Assembly: GCA_013398295.1 (NCBI GenBank)
Contig: VZSF01006715.1
Coordinates: 107,097 to 171,096 of the forward strand
Direction of reading: 5' to 3'
Length of the DNA stretch: 64,000 nt
Source of the DNA: Chionis minor
Taxonomy: Eukaryota; Chordata; Aves; Charadriiformes; Chionididae
Shown: positions 27,639 to 42,600 of the stretch, in pieces
Position numbering within the stretch: the first letter of the stretch is position 1
Layout of the letters: the number at the start of each line of letters is the position of its first letter
Position numbers and translations under genes: made by a program
Notes under the pieces: model-generated
What the model saw: the letters and a program-made list of their open reading frames with translations, nothing else
What the model was told of the DNA's origin: nothing
Database searches by the model: none

Positions 27639-30600
27639 ATGGTAAGTAGGTGTTTAAGACTGTCAGGATACATTAGAATCATTAGAAATGTTAAACAAAT
27701 TGCTAGTCTATTTGAGAAAAATAAGGTAAAGATACAAAAGACTTTACATAGTTAACAAAATCCCCTTCAAAGACTAGGACGTTACTAATACCTGACAATT
27801 TAATCTATAGGACTTTATGCGGTCTTCTAATAGATTTACCTATAGATGGATAAAAGGTAGTGACAGGAAAAGGGGAAAGGATAAGAGTAACGGGGAACAT
27901 ACAGACAGATCTTAATATGAACTTATTTTCTGTTACATCTCTAATTTCAAATTACTGTTTTGATTTATAGTTCATATACCTTTTGCTCTCCCTGTACAGT
28001 TACTTTACATCTTATACTGTATTATAGCCAGGTAAAGAATACATTTGCCAGGGAATCATAATTTCCCCTTCCAATCCTAATTTCTTCTGTGCTAAACTTA
28101 ATTACAAGGATTAATAGTTCCTTGATTACATTTCTGCCATGCTTGAAAAAACAGGAAAAGCCCTTAGTATTTCACTAATCAAAATAGTACTTAATAGATT
28201 ATCTGATTAAAGATATGATTATAAATATTTTTAATTATAAGATACTTATTTTTAAAGACAAAAAGCATTTTAGCACAACTAGATCAGTTGTGTACGCTGC
28301 ATATTAAAGCAGCAACAGATCAACACTAGGAATATGCAAAGAATTAAAAAGCCTTTGGTTTTATTAGTAGAATAACCGCAGTTACACTTCCATAATTTTG
28401 CATTTCAACCTCTGTAAAATTTTGTCTGATTACAGCAGAGCAAAGCATTTTAGATTTTTCACTGGCATTTTTATTGTTTGCATTTCAGTTTTTTATTGTA
28501 TTATTAAATGAAGTAATACTCCTAAAGAAAATTAACTGCTGAAAATATTCCTTTGGAATAAATATATTAGAAAATTAATTCTTAGAATTTCCATCTTTTT
28601 CTAATTTCCTTAAAAGGAAGTTTTTGTCCTTTTGAGATGAAAAGAAGCCCTGAGCAAAACGAATGATGTTCCTCACTACATATTCACTGTATCAGACAGA
28701 CTAAGTAAAATAGTTAAAATATATGAATCAGTAAGTTCAAGACATTCATGTGGAGATGGATCTGTTTACAAGAACAACAAAAAATAGCTGGCGAAATGTA
28801 TTTGCTACTTGAAGGTGAAAAGGAGAAACACTGCAACAATAATGAAACACAGCACTTAACAAATATCAGTATTTTAACATGCTTCTAAGGGGAAAAATTT
28901 ATGTGGTAGCCATCATATTATGCACCAGACAGACCACTGAACACCAGTTTTTAAAACTATTTTCCTTTCCATCCTCCCCAAACCAAATAAAGGGAAATTT
29001 CTCTCTACCATATCCACACAGTACTGATGCACCAGGATACTGGCATATCACTGTACACCATTCAAACAGTTAATTAAGAGGAAACCCCGGTAGCATTAAT
29101 TAAATTAATAAAGTCACTGTCCACTTAGTTTATGATAATACACCCACTAGCTTGCACAAAGACCACATGGTATCTGTTAAATTTATAAAAGCCCATCCGT
29201 TACATAGGTTCTGCCCTAGAGAAACAAGTTAATTACTAAATAATTTTAATGAAAAGTTTTTTCTCTGCAATACTAATACACAAAAATCACATAAAATCGT
29301 ATCTGATGGACTATACTGGAGAAATGAGGGAAATGTCTTGAATTCCATATAAATACTTTGTCTGAACATATGGAAAAATGGAAACACAAACTGTTTAGTG
29401 TTTGAAATAAAAAACAATCAAAGGTAATCCTTTAAAATTAGGGTTCAGATTAGTCTCTGCAAAGGATGCTGTTTAACGGAAACATCTGGTAGTGTTACGT
29501 TGAGAGACAAGCCTTTTTCAACTCTGGAAATGAGATTAGTAGATCAGTTATTTGTAAGTGTCCAAGTAATTTCTAATTATTTTATCTGGGTCACAGATAA
29601 TCTGCTTTTACAGGGCTCCCACAATGACATCAGAGGATCACTGCTGAACTTATTATCCTGTTACCTTCCACCGTCCATGGGAAGACGGGATTTTCCTTTT
29701 GTACCGAGGAAGAGAAAGAAGTGGCCGACTGCTTCAGACAGGTGGCAGCCAACAAAGAACACCACAGATCTTGAGAGGAAGAAAAGCTCACATATGCAAA
29801 AGGTACCCAGCCTTAAAAAAGGTCAGCAAACTGAATACTTCTTAGTAGTGTCTGGTGCAAGTTAAAACCTCACTAGATATGAACAAATATCAAAATAATC
29901 AGACGAGCCATTGTTTAAAAGAGCATGCCATATTATTTATTCCTTTTTCTACAGTAATTCCTTGTATATCAAACATAAGCAATGTCAGAATCTTACTGTA
30001 TAAATAGAAAAACTGGTTTCAATACCATTTAACGGTTGAAGTGATGTGGAAGACATACAGAAGTACTTTCTTAAAGCAAAAATAGAACATGAGCAAGAGA
30101 AATACAAATGACAGGGCTAGTCTGATACTAATATATACTCAAGTATCCTGGCAGTTCCACCTTTTTAAAAGAGCCTGCATTACAGCTCTTTACCTCCTAC
30201 AATTATAAATCAGAAGCAAACTGTAGTTGATAAAAGATACTTTCTTTTTCTTTTCCTAGGTGAATTTATGCCTTTTCCTACAAATAAATGAATAAATAGG
30301 CTAGTTATGCATTTTTAAGGAAAACAAATGCCTGTTACATATAAAAATATCAAATGACAGAACTTCTTAAAAAACACATGTCATGACACTATGTCTTGAG
30401 AAAGCAAACAAGTTTCTGGATACCATTTGATTTAACTTCAAATTAAATATTATTATTTTAAATAAGGATAACTACAGAAAAAAAGTAATTGGAAATAAAA
30501 TTTGTAACACAGATATGTCCTCCTCAAGATTTTCTTTTAGGTTAAGTGCAAAATAATCTTTTCTAGCTAAACTTTGCACTTGCCATTGCAATACAATGTC

Positions 30601-33600
30601 ATTAATAGGTATGGGCAGTAGTGGCACCAGACAGTGGATGTTTTGGATTTTTTTTGTGGAAAATTTAAAAATTTTCTCAAATGGAACTATCTCTCTTAAG
30701 AAAAATGGCAATTTATCTATAAATAGTATTTTTGGTATTTATGACAAACCAGCAAATAAAAGAACACCTCTCTACCTTCATGAAGTTGAAAGTGTTCATA
30801 GTAGAGCTACCTTGTTATCCTGTAGTGGTTGACGCAAAAGAGGAATAATTGCTTGTGGGAGTACAAGCAGCTAGAAGTAGTCTGAAGCAAGGGGTACCAG
30901 TAATATTAAAACAAAACAAAAGTGTTATTCTCAGTAGGAGAACATTTAGTTTTTCTAAGCTGCAACTGACAAAAATCTTTTATGCTGGTTGGTTTTTTTT
31001 CCTTACTGCTTCATGCTAGGCTCACTTTTACTTCTCAAGCAGCGTCGTTATAAACAGCATGCTGCCTGGGAATGTAAGAATACAGGCTTATTTCCAGTTA
31101 AGGAATATAAAGTTCAAATTTGCACTATAAGCAATGACAGGGAATGGAGGACTGGAAAAGCAAGCACCAAGCATGGAAGATAAGCAGGCCTTCAATATAA
31201 ATACATGATCATTTTGGCAATTACATCAGACAGTGCCTTCTTCATGGGTGAAACTTGTTTCTTCCACCCAGTTCTCTAGAATCATGAAGATTTTAAGCAG
31301 GAAGACTAATTGTTATGCTGAGATTTTAAGAAGAATATCTTCTTAGGATCCTAAGGTTCCTAAATTAGGATCTTAAATTTCAGAGACTTCTGAATTAGAG
31401 AGAACCTCTATTTCCAAAGTTTCCAAATAAACATTCCCCAAGAGCAATCTCAAGAACATGCTGGAAGAAGCGTTAAAATGCAGGATGACGATGAGAGCAA
31501 AGGCAAGCAGAGCCTGGGGAAAGCAATTGGAGGAGGAGGATGAAAGGAGCCATGTGCCCCTTCTGCTAGAAGTGTGTTTCACATATGCTAGTTTCTAGGG
31601 AGAAAGCACTAATCTCATATACAGAGGCCACCTCAGCTGCTCCCCTCTTCATCGGAACAATTCATGTCAAAAGTTTCTCTAAGGACAGTTTTTGCCAACC
31701 AGCTGTTCTCTTATTGTAGGAAGTTACCTCCCTTGCTCTTTGGCTTCCTGGACCTCCAGATGAGATATGAATAGCTTTGTGCTAATGATACCCTAACAGT
31801 GATATCACAATAAGAGAGGTGGTAAACAGAGAAATTACTGTGTGTTAACTAACTTGGTCTCTTAATCACCTTCTCAAACAGTACAGCCTTAAGAACATTC
31901 TCTGTGCAAAAGCCAAATTTAAGCACACAAGTTACAAAGTCTTCATTTTTACCAGAGAGCAATTTTTTTCCAAGCATCTTAGTATCTGTCGAACACACGT
32001 GAAACAGGATATCAAGCCTTTTTTTCTTAAAGAACTTTCACATAACGGATTTACTGTTATAACCAATGAGAGTTAGGCAATGATAGGAACAGAATATCAG
32101 TCAAATGCACACCAGCAACTGAATTTTGGAAAGTGCCAGCACACACGGCAGAGTATTACACCTGCACTTCATAATGTGCTGCTTTGCTTTCCTGTTTTAG
32201 CAACTACCCTGTTCCAGAAACGTGCTGGAGTGTATCAGGTATATCCTTTCCATTATATGTTTAGTTGGGTAATATTTTTTGACAACTTTACAAATTTGAC
32301 AAATTTACCAAAGAGGAGGAAATGCCAGTATTTCCCCTTAAAATCCTGTTAAAGAACTTCTGCTCATTCTTATGGCTTGTCAAGCTGTCAACTTAGCCCA
32401 ACTCTAGTAAAGAGCAACTCTACTTATAAAAATGCTGTATACAAAGGTCACTTAATGCAAATTAATTCTATACATTCAACTTTACCTATCTTGCTGCAGT
32501 AGCAAAAGGATGAACTTCTGTAAATATGAAGAATCAGCACAAGTGCTCTGACCAAGGGTATGTATCACGCTTTATAATGCATGCCACATTCCAATCATTT
32601 ACATCAGAGCAGAGCCATCAGACTGTGGAAATCAACCATAAGCAACGAAGAAGTTGCCATTTCAGCACCTAGTTCCTTACTAATGATGCTAAAGAAGGAA
32701 AAACAACTTCTGCGGTTTCTTTACCCAAGTTGCTTCTGTGAGACTGACAGTAAGCAGAGCACATTCTGTGTTATGTAGAAGATACTGAAAGACTGAGAAC
32801 TGGGGATTTTTTAATATGCACAGACAATATTCCTGGGGAAAGTCAGCTTTACGTCTATATTACTTAGACAAAATAGAAACTATTGGCTTGATTTCTGGAA
32901 AATTATATGACAGTCAAGTAATTTTACTTTATGGAGAATCAGGAAGTTTTGCTACAAAAGGGTCAAAGTTTGATAAATCTTGAGTTTATTTTTCTTTCAA
33001 AAATACACTTTTGGTAGCATTTGAAACACAGGTAAATAATGTTAAACCCCAACAAACTTGAACTTACTGGAATCGTTTAGCAACAGTATGTATCAGTCAA
33101 AGTTCAGATCACAGAGCTGCAATGCTGACTGACTCTATTATTGAAGACCAAATTTCCTCCAGGAGCTGTGGAACTAATCTCGGCCTGATGTTAAACTGCA
33201 AACACAGGCATGGAGCATGAACTAGGAAAATGTGTATTATCTGTTTTCTGTGCAAGCACAAGTAAGAGCTGCTCTGCTTCGCCTTTTTCAAAAGGCCCAT
33301 GCTCTTGTCCACCTCTTTTGCAAGCATCTCTGGGCAGCTTCAGAAATCACTGAAATTAAAGCTCTCAAGAACAGCTATGGAGCAATTAATATAAAATGAG
33401 TGCTTTAACTGTGCATATCTATGCCTTCAAGTGTTTGAGTTTCTTTTAAATTAACCTCAGGTCTCCACTATCACATTTCAATCAATGTATACTGCTGTTA
33501 AATAAATTTTGATCTGTACTTTACACTAAGTTAAGCTTAACGTCATCTAAATAGAGTTCATTTCAGATACAATATGCTTAGTTTATACAGGAAAGTTAAA

Positions 33601-36600
33601 TGCTGAAGAGTAACACCAGCACAGAACGCAGCAGGAACTCTGCTGTCTCTTAGTGATCACAGTTCATTGCTTCTACAGGACTTGAACATCTCCCACGCTG
33701 TGTGCTCAGCACTGTGGGGAGGTACACCCAGTGTCTTTGTTACCCTATTCTATGCATCATAGGTGTGACTTTGGGCGTGGAGAAACCACTCACTCACCTG
33801 CTGCCTTCTCCTCTGCCTTTTCCATTGGCCAGCCCAAGCTGTTAGTAAGTGCCTGTGGAGGAAGCAAATCCCCACACTACAAGGCTGACAATCAAAACCC
33901 CTTTGTACAGAAAGACTTTCTGACACAACTTGCAGACTAAACACAACCTCACCAAACAGACTTGGCTTTGTTCCTTTGAGGTCTGACTAGTTGTTCCCAA
34001 GTAGATTTCATTAAAATGATTGTATTGTTTATTTTTGCCAATTCTATACTCATGAAGAAAACAATGAAAATGAAGAAGGCAATTGTGCTGCTGGTATGGA
34101 AATGCTTTGAGTCTGGGATGGACTAGCTGACCTTCATTCTTCAATGAGCCAATGCACCCACATAGTGTGAATGAATTAAGGGTTTGGAGATGCCAGCAGT
34201 GGATTTCTACTTCTTCAGCAATCCCAACCCAACAATCCCAAACCTAAAAACTTGTCCACGAGGCAAACACAATAGCCCCTCTGCTACAGGTAGGGTGCAG
34301 TGAGAGGCTCTTATTCAGGAGATCTGTACTTTCCAGCATCTGCCTCTCATAGTCCATCCATATTTGCAATTACTGTGGTGTGTTTGTTTCACAAAGTTTG
34401 GCAAAGAGGACAAAAGAGAGCCTCCTGGCGTACTGCAGCTCAGCTATCCACAGAATTATGATTCGAGTACCTAAAAGGAGGCTGGACTTGAATATGCTAT
34501 AAGCTCACATCTGTTCCAGGGTACTGGTCACCTCAGTAAGTGCTATGGCATGTACTTCACAGTATATTACACACGTGACATAGAATAAAGGGGCACTTTA
34601 TTCTTATACAGCATTGTAGAAGAGTTTGCAGTGGTGGCAGCAGCCTGATAGTGCTAAGGCTCAGAACAGTGAAAGAACATACTGGGAATTCATGCCTGTT
34701 GCACAGTTGGTATCCTGTGTCAGAAGAGCGATGTCACAAGTTTCACACGTATCTGACAGAATCACATTCAGCCTGAGGGTTTTTATTTCGTGTATAGTAA
34801 TAGTATCTGAACGGATGCTGACAGCCACAGCCAAAATTTAGTCCAGCTTCTGGCAGCACAGAGAACAGCAGGGTAGACAAGGTTTTGTTCCTTGTTTTCT
34901 TATGTATCATTTCTGTGTTTTAGTGTAGTACCAATCACATGGCTTTTTGTTTCTTCTCATACATCCGTTTAACAGAGACTAAAAAGACATCCATATTTCA
35001 GCATCTGAACTCTAAAGACTCTCGGAGTTTCTGTCTCCTCCACTAGTGGGAGTAAGGGTGAGCAGAATTCAGATGTCTGCACTACTTCAGCTGGATACCC
35101 AGCAAGGCATAGCCTAAGATTAGAAAAAAATCCAAACTCTAGAGGATGCAGGCACAACGTTTGTGTGCCAGCATTTAACAGGTAGGTGAGAACCTGTTAG
35201 CAATACCCTGGAACAGGAATTAGACACACAGTAAAGGGGCAGAAAGATAAATCTGTAGATGTAGGGGATGACAGAAAGTGCAGAAAGCCGTCTGGTAGAG
35301 CAGCTGGAGAGCAGGAACATTAATACACAGCATAGCTACAGTCACACCAAGAGCAGAAGGCAGTAAACTTAGGTAAAGGCAATACAATAGAAGCAACAAG
35401 CAATATTGTTGTTTTATCTAGCAGAAGGAAAAACTATACAGTAATTTCTCTCCTTTATTGCATACAAAGGAATTAATAATACATAATACAGTTAGGAGGT
35501 TTTCCATTATGCACCTACAAAGGTTACTACTGTGTAAACCTTCATAAACCCAAAATGAAATCTCGAGCAGATCTCAATCAGTTGTAGTCACAAAGGCACT
35601 GTCATCTCGTATGTTACTGTCTTTTAAAAAAATGAAGTTTTGCAGGCCAGGTCATACGGTCTTTCAGACATGTACAGATACAACTAATGTACTCTCTCTG
35701 TTCAATACTGCAGTACTTCAAACGGTTCTGTGGATTCTCAAGATAACTTTCAAGAATTCACCACCCGTGATTAACTTCTAATGTCCAGAACAGGATTTGC
35801 AGCAATAAAAGCTTGTTTCTTGTAGATATTTATTACATTACCAAATTCATTTAACTGGAAATTTTTTCCATGCAGAGGATTTTTTTTCCTGTACCTTTAC
35901 ATACACAATATGCATTTGGACTGTAAATTGTATGTGATCCCATACCACAGCTTAGTATCTGAAGAGATATGAACGTAAGCATAGTTATTAAAATACTTAA
36001 TAAAAAGTCTGTTTGCAGAATGTATGACTTACCAGCAGGCCTTACTGTCACAAAGCGTAATTAAGACCAGAGTACGTAAGATTTAAAAATTAAAACAAAA
36101 ATCAGAACCTGCAAATACTTACCTTGTACACTACACAATTCCAGGAGGATGCATAGTGTTATTTTACTAATACAAAGCAGGAAATTGCTCTGAGAGGTGA
36201 ATTATTAGACACTTGTTTATTATAAGGCTTCTTAAGACTTCCTTGGAGACAAGAGTCTTGACAGAGCACATACCAAATAGGTGCCTCATACTGCAACTGT
36301 TTCTCTATTCTTCCCTTAAACGTAATCTGCTTGTCTGCTTTGATTAATTTAATTGAAAATAAAACTAATATATACTTCTAAAATTAGATACTTACAGTGA
36401 AAATACCCATTAGCTGAGTGTAAAAGAGTCCACTTATTCCACCTAATATTATTAGACCCATGAAGGCAGATATTCTTAGGAGAGCAAGTTCATGTCTAAA
36501 TACAAAAACATCCTAGAACAAGACAGAAAAGAAGAGAGAGACTTTAGCACTTAAAAATTAATTTAAGTCTTTGAACCAAGTGGAAACATTAGATAAGAGC

Positions 36601-39600
36601 TGCTCCCAAAGACTTACAGCTAAAGGCAAATATTGGATATTTGAGCTACATTGCTAATAATTGATACCTTTATATGCTAAAATTATAAACCAATAATCTT
36701 TTATTTATACATATAAACAGTTGGGGCTTTTTGCTAGACTGTTAAAAAAACTCATTCAGGTATTTAAGGTTTGGGAATAGATCAAGCTCGAATGGATTAT
36801 TCCTGAATCTTGCATCTCAAACTGTGCCAACTGCTACTACACACAACCTTCAAAACGTAAGAAACCGATTCTGTTAACAGTTTGATTTTTATAAGACTCC
36901 TATATCTCTGCTCCCAACCACAGCAAATGTCATTTGAACATCACCTCTTTTCTAATAAAAATAACAACATTCCTAGCTTGACTCTTGAAGATGGTACCTA
37001 CAAAAAATCCAAGTACGTGTATTGGATTCGTCTCACTGTAACGCTGTCTATTATCCAACATAAATTTATCTTCACCTTTTAAATATTAGCTTTAAGTGGA
37101 TTACGTGCATATGGGTGCACAACCAAGTTACCTCAGGGTACAGGAGGATATGAAGTTACTGTATCAGCTGCTCTGGAAAGCCTGCTCTCACCCAGCAGAA
37201 AATATGAAAAGTGTAAGAGAGTTTTACAGATCTTTTTCAAAGGATAAACCACCTTATTTTTATCACAGGAAAACATTTGTACATGGCAGTTACTGTAGAT
37301 GTACTGCAAGTTCACACCTCATCTTACCCTTTGATAATGAGTTAACACACCCATTCTCTTATGTATAAGTTACGATTATGTTCTCAAGGCTGTCTTTTGA
37401 ATGGACACATCTGTTTTTCCACTTAGAAAAGACAGATCACAGCAGGAAACTATTAAAACCTTTCAAGTAAACTTTAAATTACAACCAGAACATAAAAGTG
37501 AACTGAATGAAAAAAACCCAAAACACTGCTTTTGATCTTTCGTTCTTTACATTCAACCAGTAGGACTTAAGGAAGAGGAATCATTAGATTCAGGAATATT
37601 GGGTTTTAATTAAACAGAGAATAGTTAAAGCAAGTTTTATTTAGTAAAGAAGTCTGATTTTAGCTGTAAATTATTTCCATGAAGGTTCAAAATACGAGCT
37701 CAGGAAAAAAAGTTTATACTGGCTACAGTGGTGAAGAAAGTCAGTATCGAATGCACAAGTAGAAATCTGTAGTTACCCAGCTAAAACAAAAAGCAAACCC
37801 CACCAGTCTTTTCTGAACTGGTAAGCCAGCTCTTGTTAGTATTGTCCTTTCCTGCTGCTGTAGAAAATAAATGTTAAATTTCCGTTTTTTTTACTCTTCT
37901 TACTCAGTTAACAAGTTAATTCAAAGTTAAGTCAAGTCAAAATAAAAGCATTCATATTAATCTTTATTCCCCTTTCCACCAGCCCACCAAAGCTTTAAAG
38001 AAAAACAAGGCAAGACACAAGTTCTACTAGCTGTAAAATACTTTCTCTTCGTATCTTCATAGGTACATGGCTTTATTCTATCAGAAATGTTTTAACACAT
38101 TCAAACTTGAGAGAAAACAGTAAAATGTAAGAGCAGAGTGCCAACAGTGAAGTCGCATTCTGGATCTAGCATCACACTCCCCCATTAGAAAAAAGTTTAT
38201 AACACAGCTCTTAGCACGCCCCCAACACTATAATTAGAAGAGTTCCTTCTCTTCAGCATTATCTTCAGCAGGAAAAAAAGACATCACCCAACAAATGGCA
38301 ACAGAAAATACCAGTGTAAAGAAGGCAGGCTGTGTTTTGTATTTAGTCCTTCTAACACATGGTAAAACTAGAGGTACAGAGAAGGAAAGACCTTTCATAC
38401 TGAAGTGAAGACCCAGGAATACTACTCTCCCTCCTTCCTTCCTTCCTTTCCTTCCTTCCTGCCTTCCTTCCTCCCTCCTTCCCTTCCTTCCTTATTCCCT
38501 AAAAGATGAAAGCATCTACTGCAAAAGACTGGGGGTTGCTGAATTACCAGTGAGAAGAGGTGAAATTACCAAGGTTTTTTCCAGCCATTACACAACTCCC
38601 TGGAGATTCCAAGTCTCTGGGGCAATGATGACCCAGAAATGAATACTCCACCCTTGCCTAGGAATCTGTACAGACAGAGCACCATTTTTCTATAGAAAAC
38701 CAAAGTATATACAGGCATACAGTCTTTTGGTAATCAGACCTTAATAACAGAGCTACTTTCACAATTCTGCATTGAAATATAAACATGTGACTCCATGAAA
38801 ATAGAAAAATAGACCATTTACAAAAATCCATTTAAATCACAGTAATAACAATAACAATAACTTAGGATGTTGCTGCTTTAGATAAAAGCTCAATGCAATT
38901 TGTTTCTATTATTCCTTCTCAGAACTGACAAAAAACATTTTTCCAAACTAAGGAAACCAATGAAAACTGTAATAAATCAACCCCCAAGACGAGTCAGTAA
39001 TTAATCATTTCCTCTTTCCGTGTATTTTGAACAATCTTCACGTTCAAACACCATGTAGGACTCACCAATCTCAGTGCAGTGTGAGTACTGAGACAGCCTG
39101 CCCCCACAGCCTCCAAAATCACGCTGTCTGTGCTAAGAGAAAGAACCAGACAGCCTGAGCCACGAAGCATAAGCACACGTAAAACAACATCACCAACAGA
39201 TGAACTCCCATGGCACAAAAGGGTTTTGTCCCATAGCAGCTTTTTTCCATGCTGGGCCAGGCTGACATATATGGCCTTAGCACAGACGTTAAACGCAGTT
39301 TTAACAATGTGAGAGCTGTCCTTCAGGTAGCCCCCTTCTCGTCTCGTTTTTGTCAACATCACAGCCTAACTGCTCTGTCAAAACTCCAGTTCACACGGGT
39401 TGCTGCCATTGCCTTTTATACTTAGCATTGCCTACACAGCTCAGATGTGCCCTCCCCCCAGGCTGTTGCCTGTTCTAAAGGTTAAGGGCTTTTAGCCACT
39501 ACTTCTATCCATCCAGGCAAACCGCAAGGATTCTTGGCAACTTCTAAAAACGGATAGGAATGTGTAAAATAGAAACTTGTCACAAAACAAGAAACAAAGC

Positions 39601-42600
39601 ATACGCCTGTAGGATTGGGTTGAGGAATGGATTACAAGCCACGAGATCTGGCATCTTTATCTTAAGAGGCAAAACCAAAACATTCCACAGAAAGCCAGTA
39701 TCCATGACAGATTCACACGAGACTTCCTCAAGCCTGTGGCAGAACACACGCCGTGTCTTCATTTGTGAGCATCAACTGTTATGGATTATCCCTCTGATGA
39801 ATGCCATCATTGGCTAGGAAAACAGCCATTAGGGCTTTATGCTATCATACAGGAGAGAGGTCAAAAGCAATGATGGGTCTAGCTCAAGATCATATTCAAT
39901 GATGCTATCACTGCTTCCAAATTCAAATTCAACTTTGTTTTTACCTTGCTAACATAAAAACCCAACCACGGGTCCCTCCCATTTGCAGTATTGGGTTATT
40001 CTTTTCAAGGGTTTACAGTATTCCTTTAAAAACAGCACACTCTGTCCAGAGGACAGAGCTTTCGGCAGGATCAGCACAGAATTATTTTCTGTTCCAGGAG
40101 AGACAAAGTGAAAAAAAATCTTCATAAATTTTCATTTACAATGTAAGATTCATTTATTCAATCTTGATTCTTTGTTGAAATACCATATACGCATAAGTTA
40201 ATATACTAACAAAATATATTAAAGTACTTCATCTTCCTCTTGGGGAAGGGATACCTCATGTAACACATGTTGACCTGCTTGTCTGTTCTCAGTTGCAAAT
40301 GCCTGGGATGTCTGTCCCAGTCTGGTGATGAAGGCAGTCTATCAACATGGCTATCATAAAAACAGTGCAGAATATAGAACAAAGCCAGGCTGTCAGATTC
40401 AAAAAAGCAAAAGAAAAAATACAGACTGCAGGTTTTCCTGGAAGAAAGAGGAAGGAGAAGCACAAGGGAGAAAATTCAGTCATGTTAAAAAAAAAAAAAA
40501 AAATTAATTCACAGAACACAAGCTGCATTCTAATACACCCTTTTGCAGAGATATTTATGATTAAGGACAACTGATAAAGCACTTTTTGATTCAGGACCAT
40601 TTCAGGTCTACCAAGTCAGTAGTTTTCCAGTCTGATTCATGACTGATTTGTTTTAAAGTGAAAATGGGAACAGCACTCTCCAAAAACAATTGTATACACA
40701 GAGTTCCATCCAAAGTGGTAATTTTGAAATAATTTCAGACTAGAACAGATTTTGAGAGAAGGCCATACAATCTTCACATAAAAATGACACTATCACTACA
40801 AGTATTAGCAAAATGTTATCCTCTCAGTTGTTCCTATCTTTTCTCTACTGACTATTTATTTACTTTCTAAACTTAATTCAATATTCATATACTGTCCGTG
40901 TAATTATACAGGAAGACAGCAGGGTCAGGTCAGCTTTGCAGAACACTGGGAAGGAAAATTTTCATATATTTTCATTTTTTTAAAAACTCTCACATCTTGT
41001 AAGTCTTTTCATGACCCTAAAAGAAAAGGTTTCCTTTAGATACTCTTTACAATATAAATCAACTTTGGATGATACATATTTTCAGATTTTAATTAATATT
41101 AGTTAATACATAATACTGAAATAAGTATCACTTTAAACAATCTTCTCACAAAGTTAAATGAATATTCCCCAACACCTTTTATTTGGAACTGGCAAGGCTG
41201 AGTCCCAGACAGCAGGCTGATATTGCCACAATGCTTCCTCCAAGATGTTCCTCCCCCTTAGCATCACAGAATCATAGAATCACCTGGGTTGGAAGAGACC
41301 TTTAAGATCATCAGGTCCAACCATAAACCTAACACTGCCAGAACCACCACTAAGCCATGTCCCTCAGCACCACGTCTACCCGTCTTTTAAATACCTACAG
41401 AGATTTACAGGGATTTTTAAATACTTCCACCACTTCCCTGGACAGCCTGTTCCAATGCTTGACAATCCTTTCCATGAAGAAATTTTTCCTAATATCCAAT
41501 CTCAACCTCCTCTGGCACAACTTGAGGCCATTTCCTTTTGTCCTATCGCTTGTTGCTTGGGAGAAGAGATTGACCCCCACCGGGCTACAACCTCCTTTCA
41601 GGTAGTTGTAGAGGATGATGAGGTCTCCACTCAGCCTCCTTTTCTCCAGGCTAAACAATCCCAATTCCCTCAGCCGCTCCTCATAACACTTGTGCTCTAG
41701 GCCCTTCACCAGCTTCGCTGCCCTTCTCTGGACACGCTCCAGCACCTCAATATCTTTCTTATAGTGAGGGGCCCAAAACTGAACACAGTACTCAAGGTGG
41801 GGCCTCACCAGTGCTGAGTACAGGGGGACAGTCACCTCCCTACTTCTGCTGGCCACACTATTCCTCGTACAAGCCAAGATGCTTGTACCCTTCTACCAAC
41901 AGAACTCAGGAAACTTCAAAAATTAGCTAAGTAACAATATTTTCATAATATACAATGGATAACTGCAGAACCGTGGAAAAAATAAAACTAAACCACAGCA
42001 AAGGGGCTTAGGTTTTTATATGTCAGTATTTTTTGCTACAACGATTATTCTAGCAACATTTCTAGCAAACAATGTATCAGCAAAACTTCTTTTGCTAAAA
42101 TGATTAAGTGTTCTATGAATCAGGCAAAATATACTGCCAAAGCATTTATTTTTGCTTTTATTTGACCAGCCGTGTCTAGAACCTGTGCCAGCACAGCCAT
42201 GTAGAGAGCAACTATGTAGTCATGAGAAGACTATTTATTCAGCTCATATCACTAGCCACAAGATCGAATACTTTCTAAAAGATACAGACTTCCTGACCTT
42301 TATGCTTTTTAATAAAGATGCAAAATTAAGAACACTCCAGTCTCAGCCTCCAAAAATCACCAAAGCTAGCAGAGGAACTCATATACTGTTTTATTAGAAT
42401 AATCTATTTTTCTTCTGTTAGGATCTCACATAGACAATTTAACTACCATTTCCTTCATTTCTAGTAGTAATTGTACTCCTCCTGCTGGACAAACAGAAGC
42501 AGTAACCACAATCCATCTTTTGGATTGTATCAATTACAAAGGCTAAAAGTACTATGAAGCAATATTCTGCTGTAAGACTTGAAGCTGAAAGATTGTATCT

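Larger units (their letters stand above)
22081..36395 (-). other. ZDHHC21: ZDHHC21 intron, 14.3 kb
   Basis: The largest intron. It contains simple repeats (11-bp AT repeat at 22789, GC minisatellite at 23882, CTTC tract at 24671, T34 at 27604) and a GC-richer patch at 23400-24000. No transposon or nested gene was recognised. The longest plus-strand frames (for example 29500-29865) resemble nothing known. Confidence 0.8.

Noticed and set aside
29500..29865. 121-codon plus-strand frame antisense to ZDHHC21
   Set aside because: Resembles no family I know, has no promoter or splice context, and its length is compatible with chance in this much sequence.
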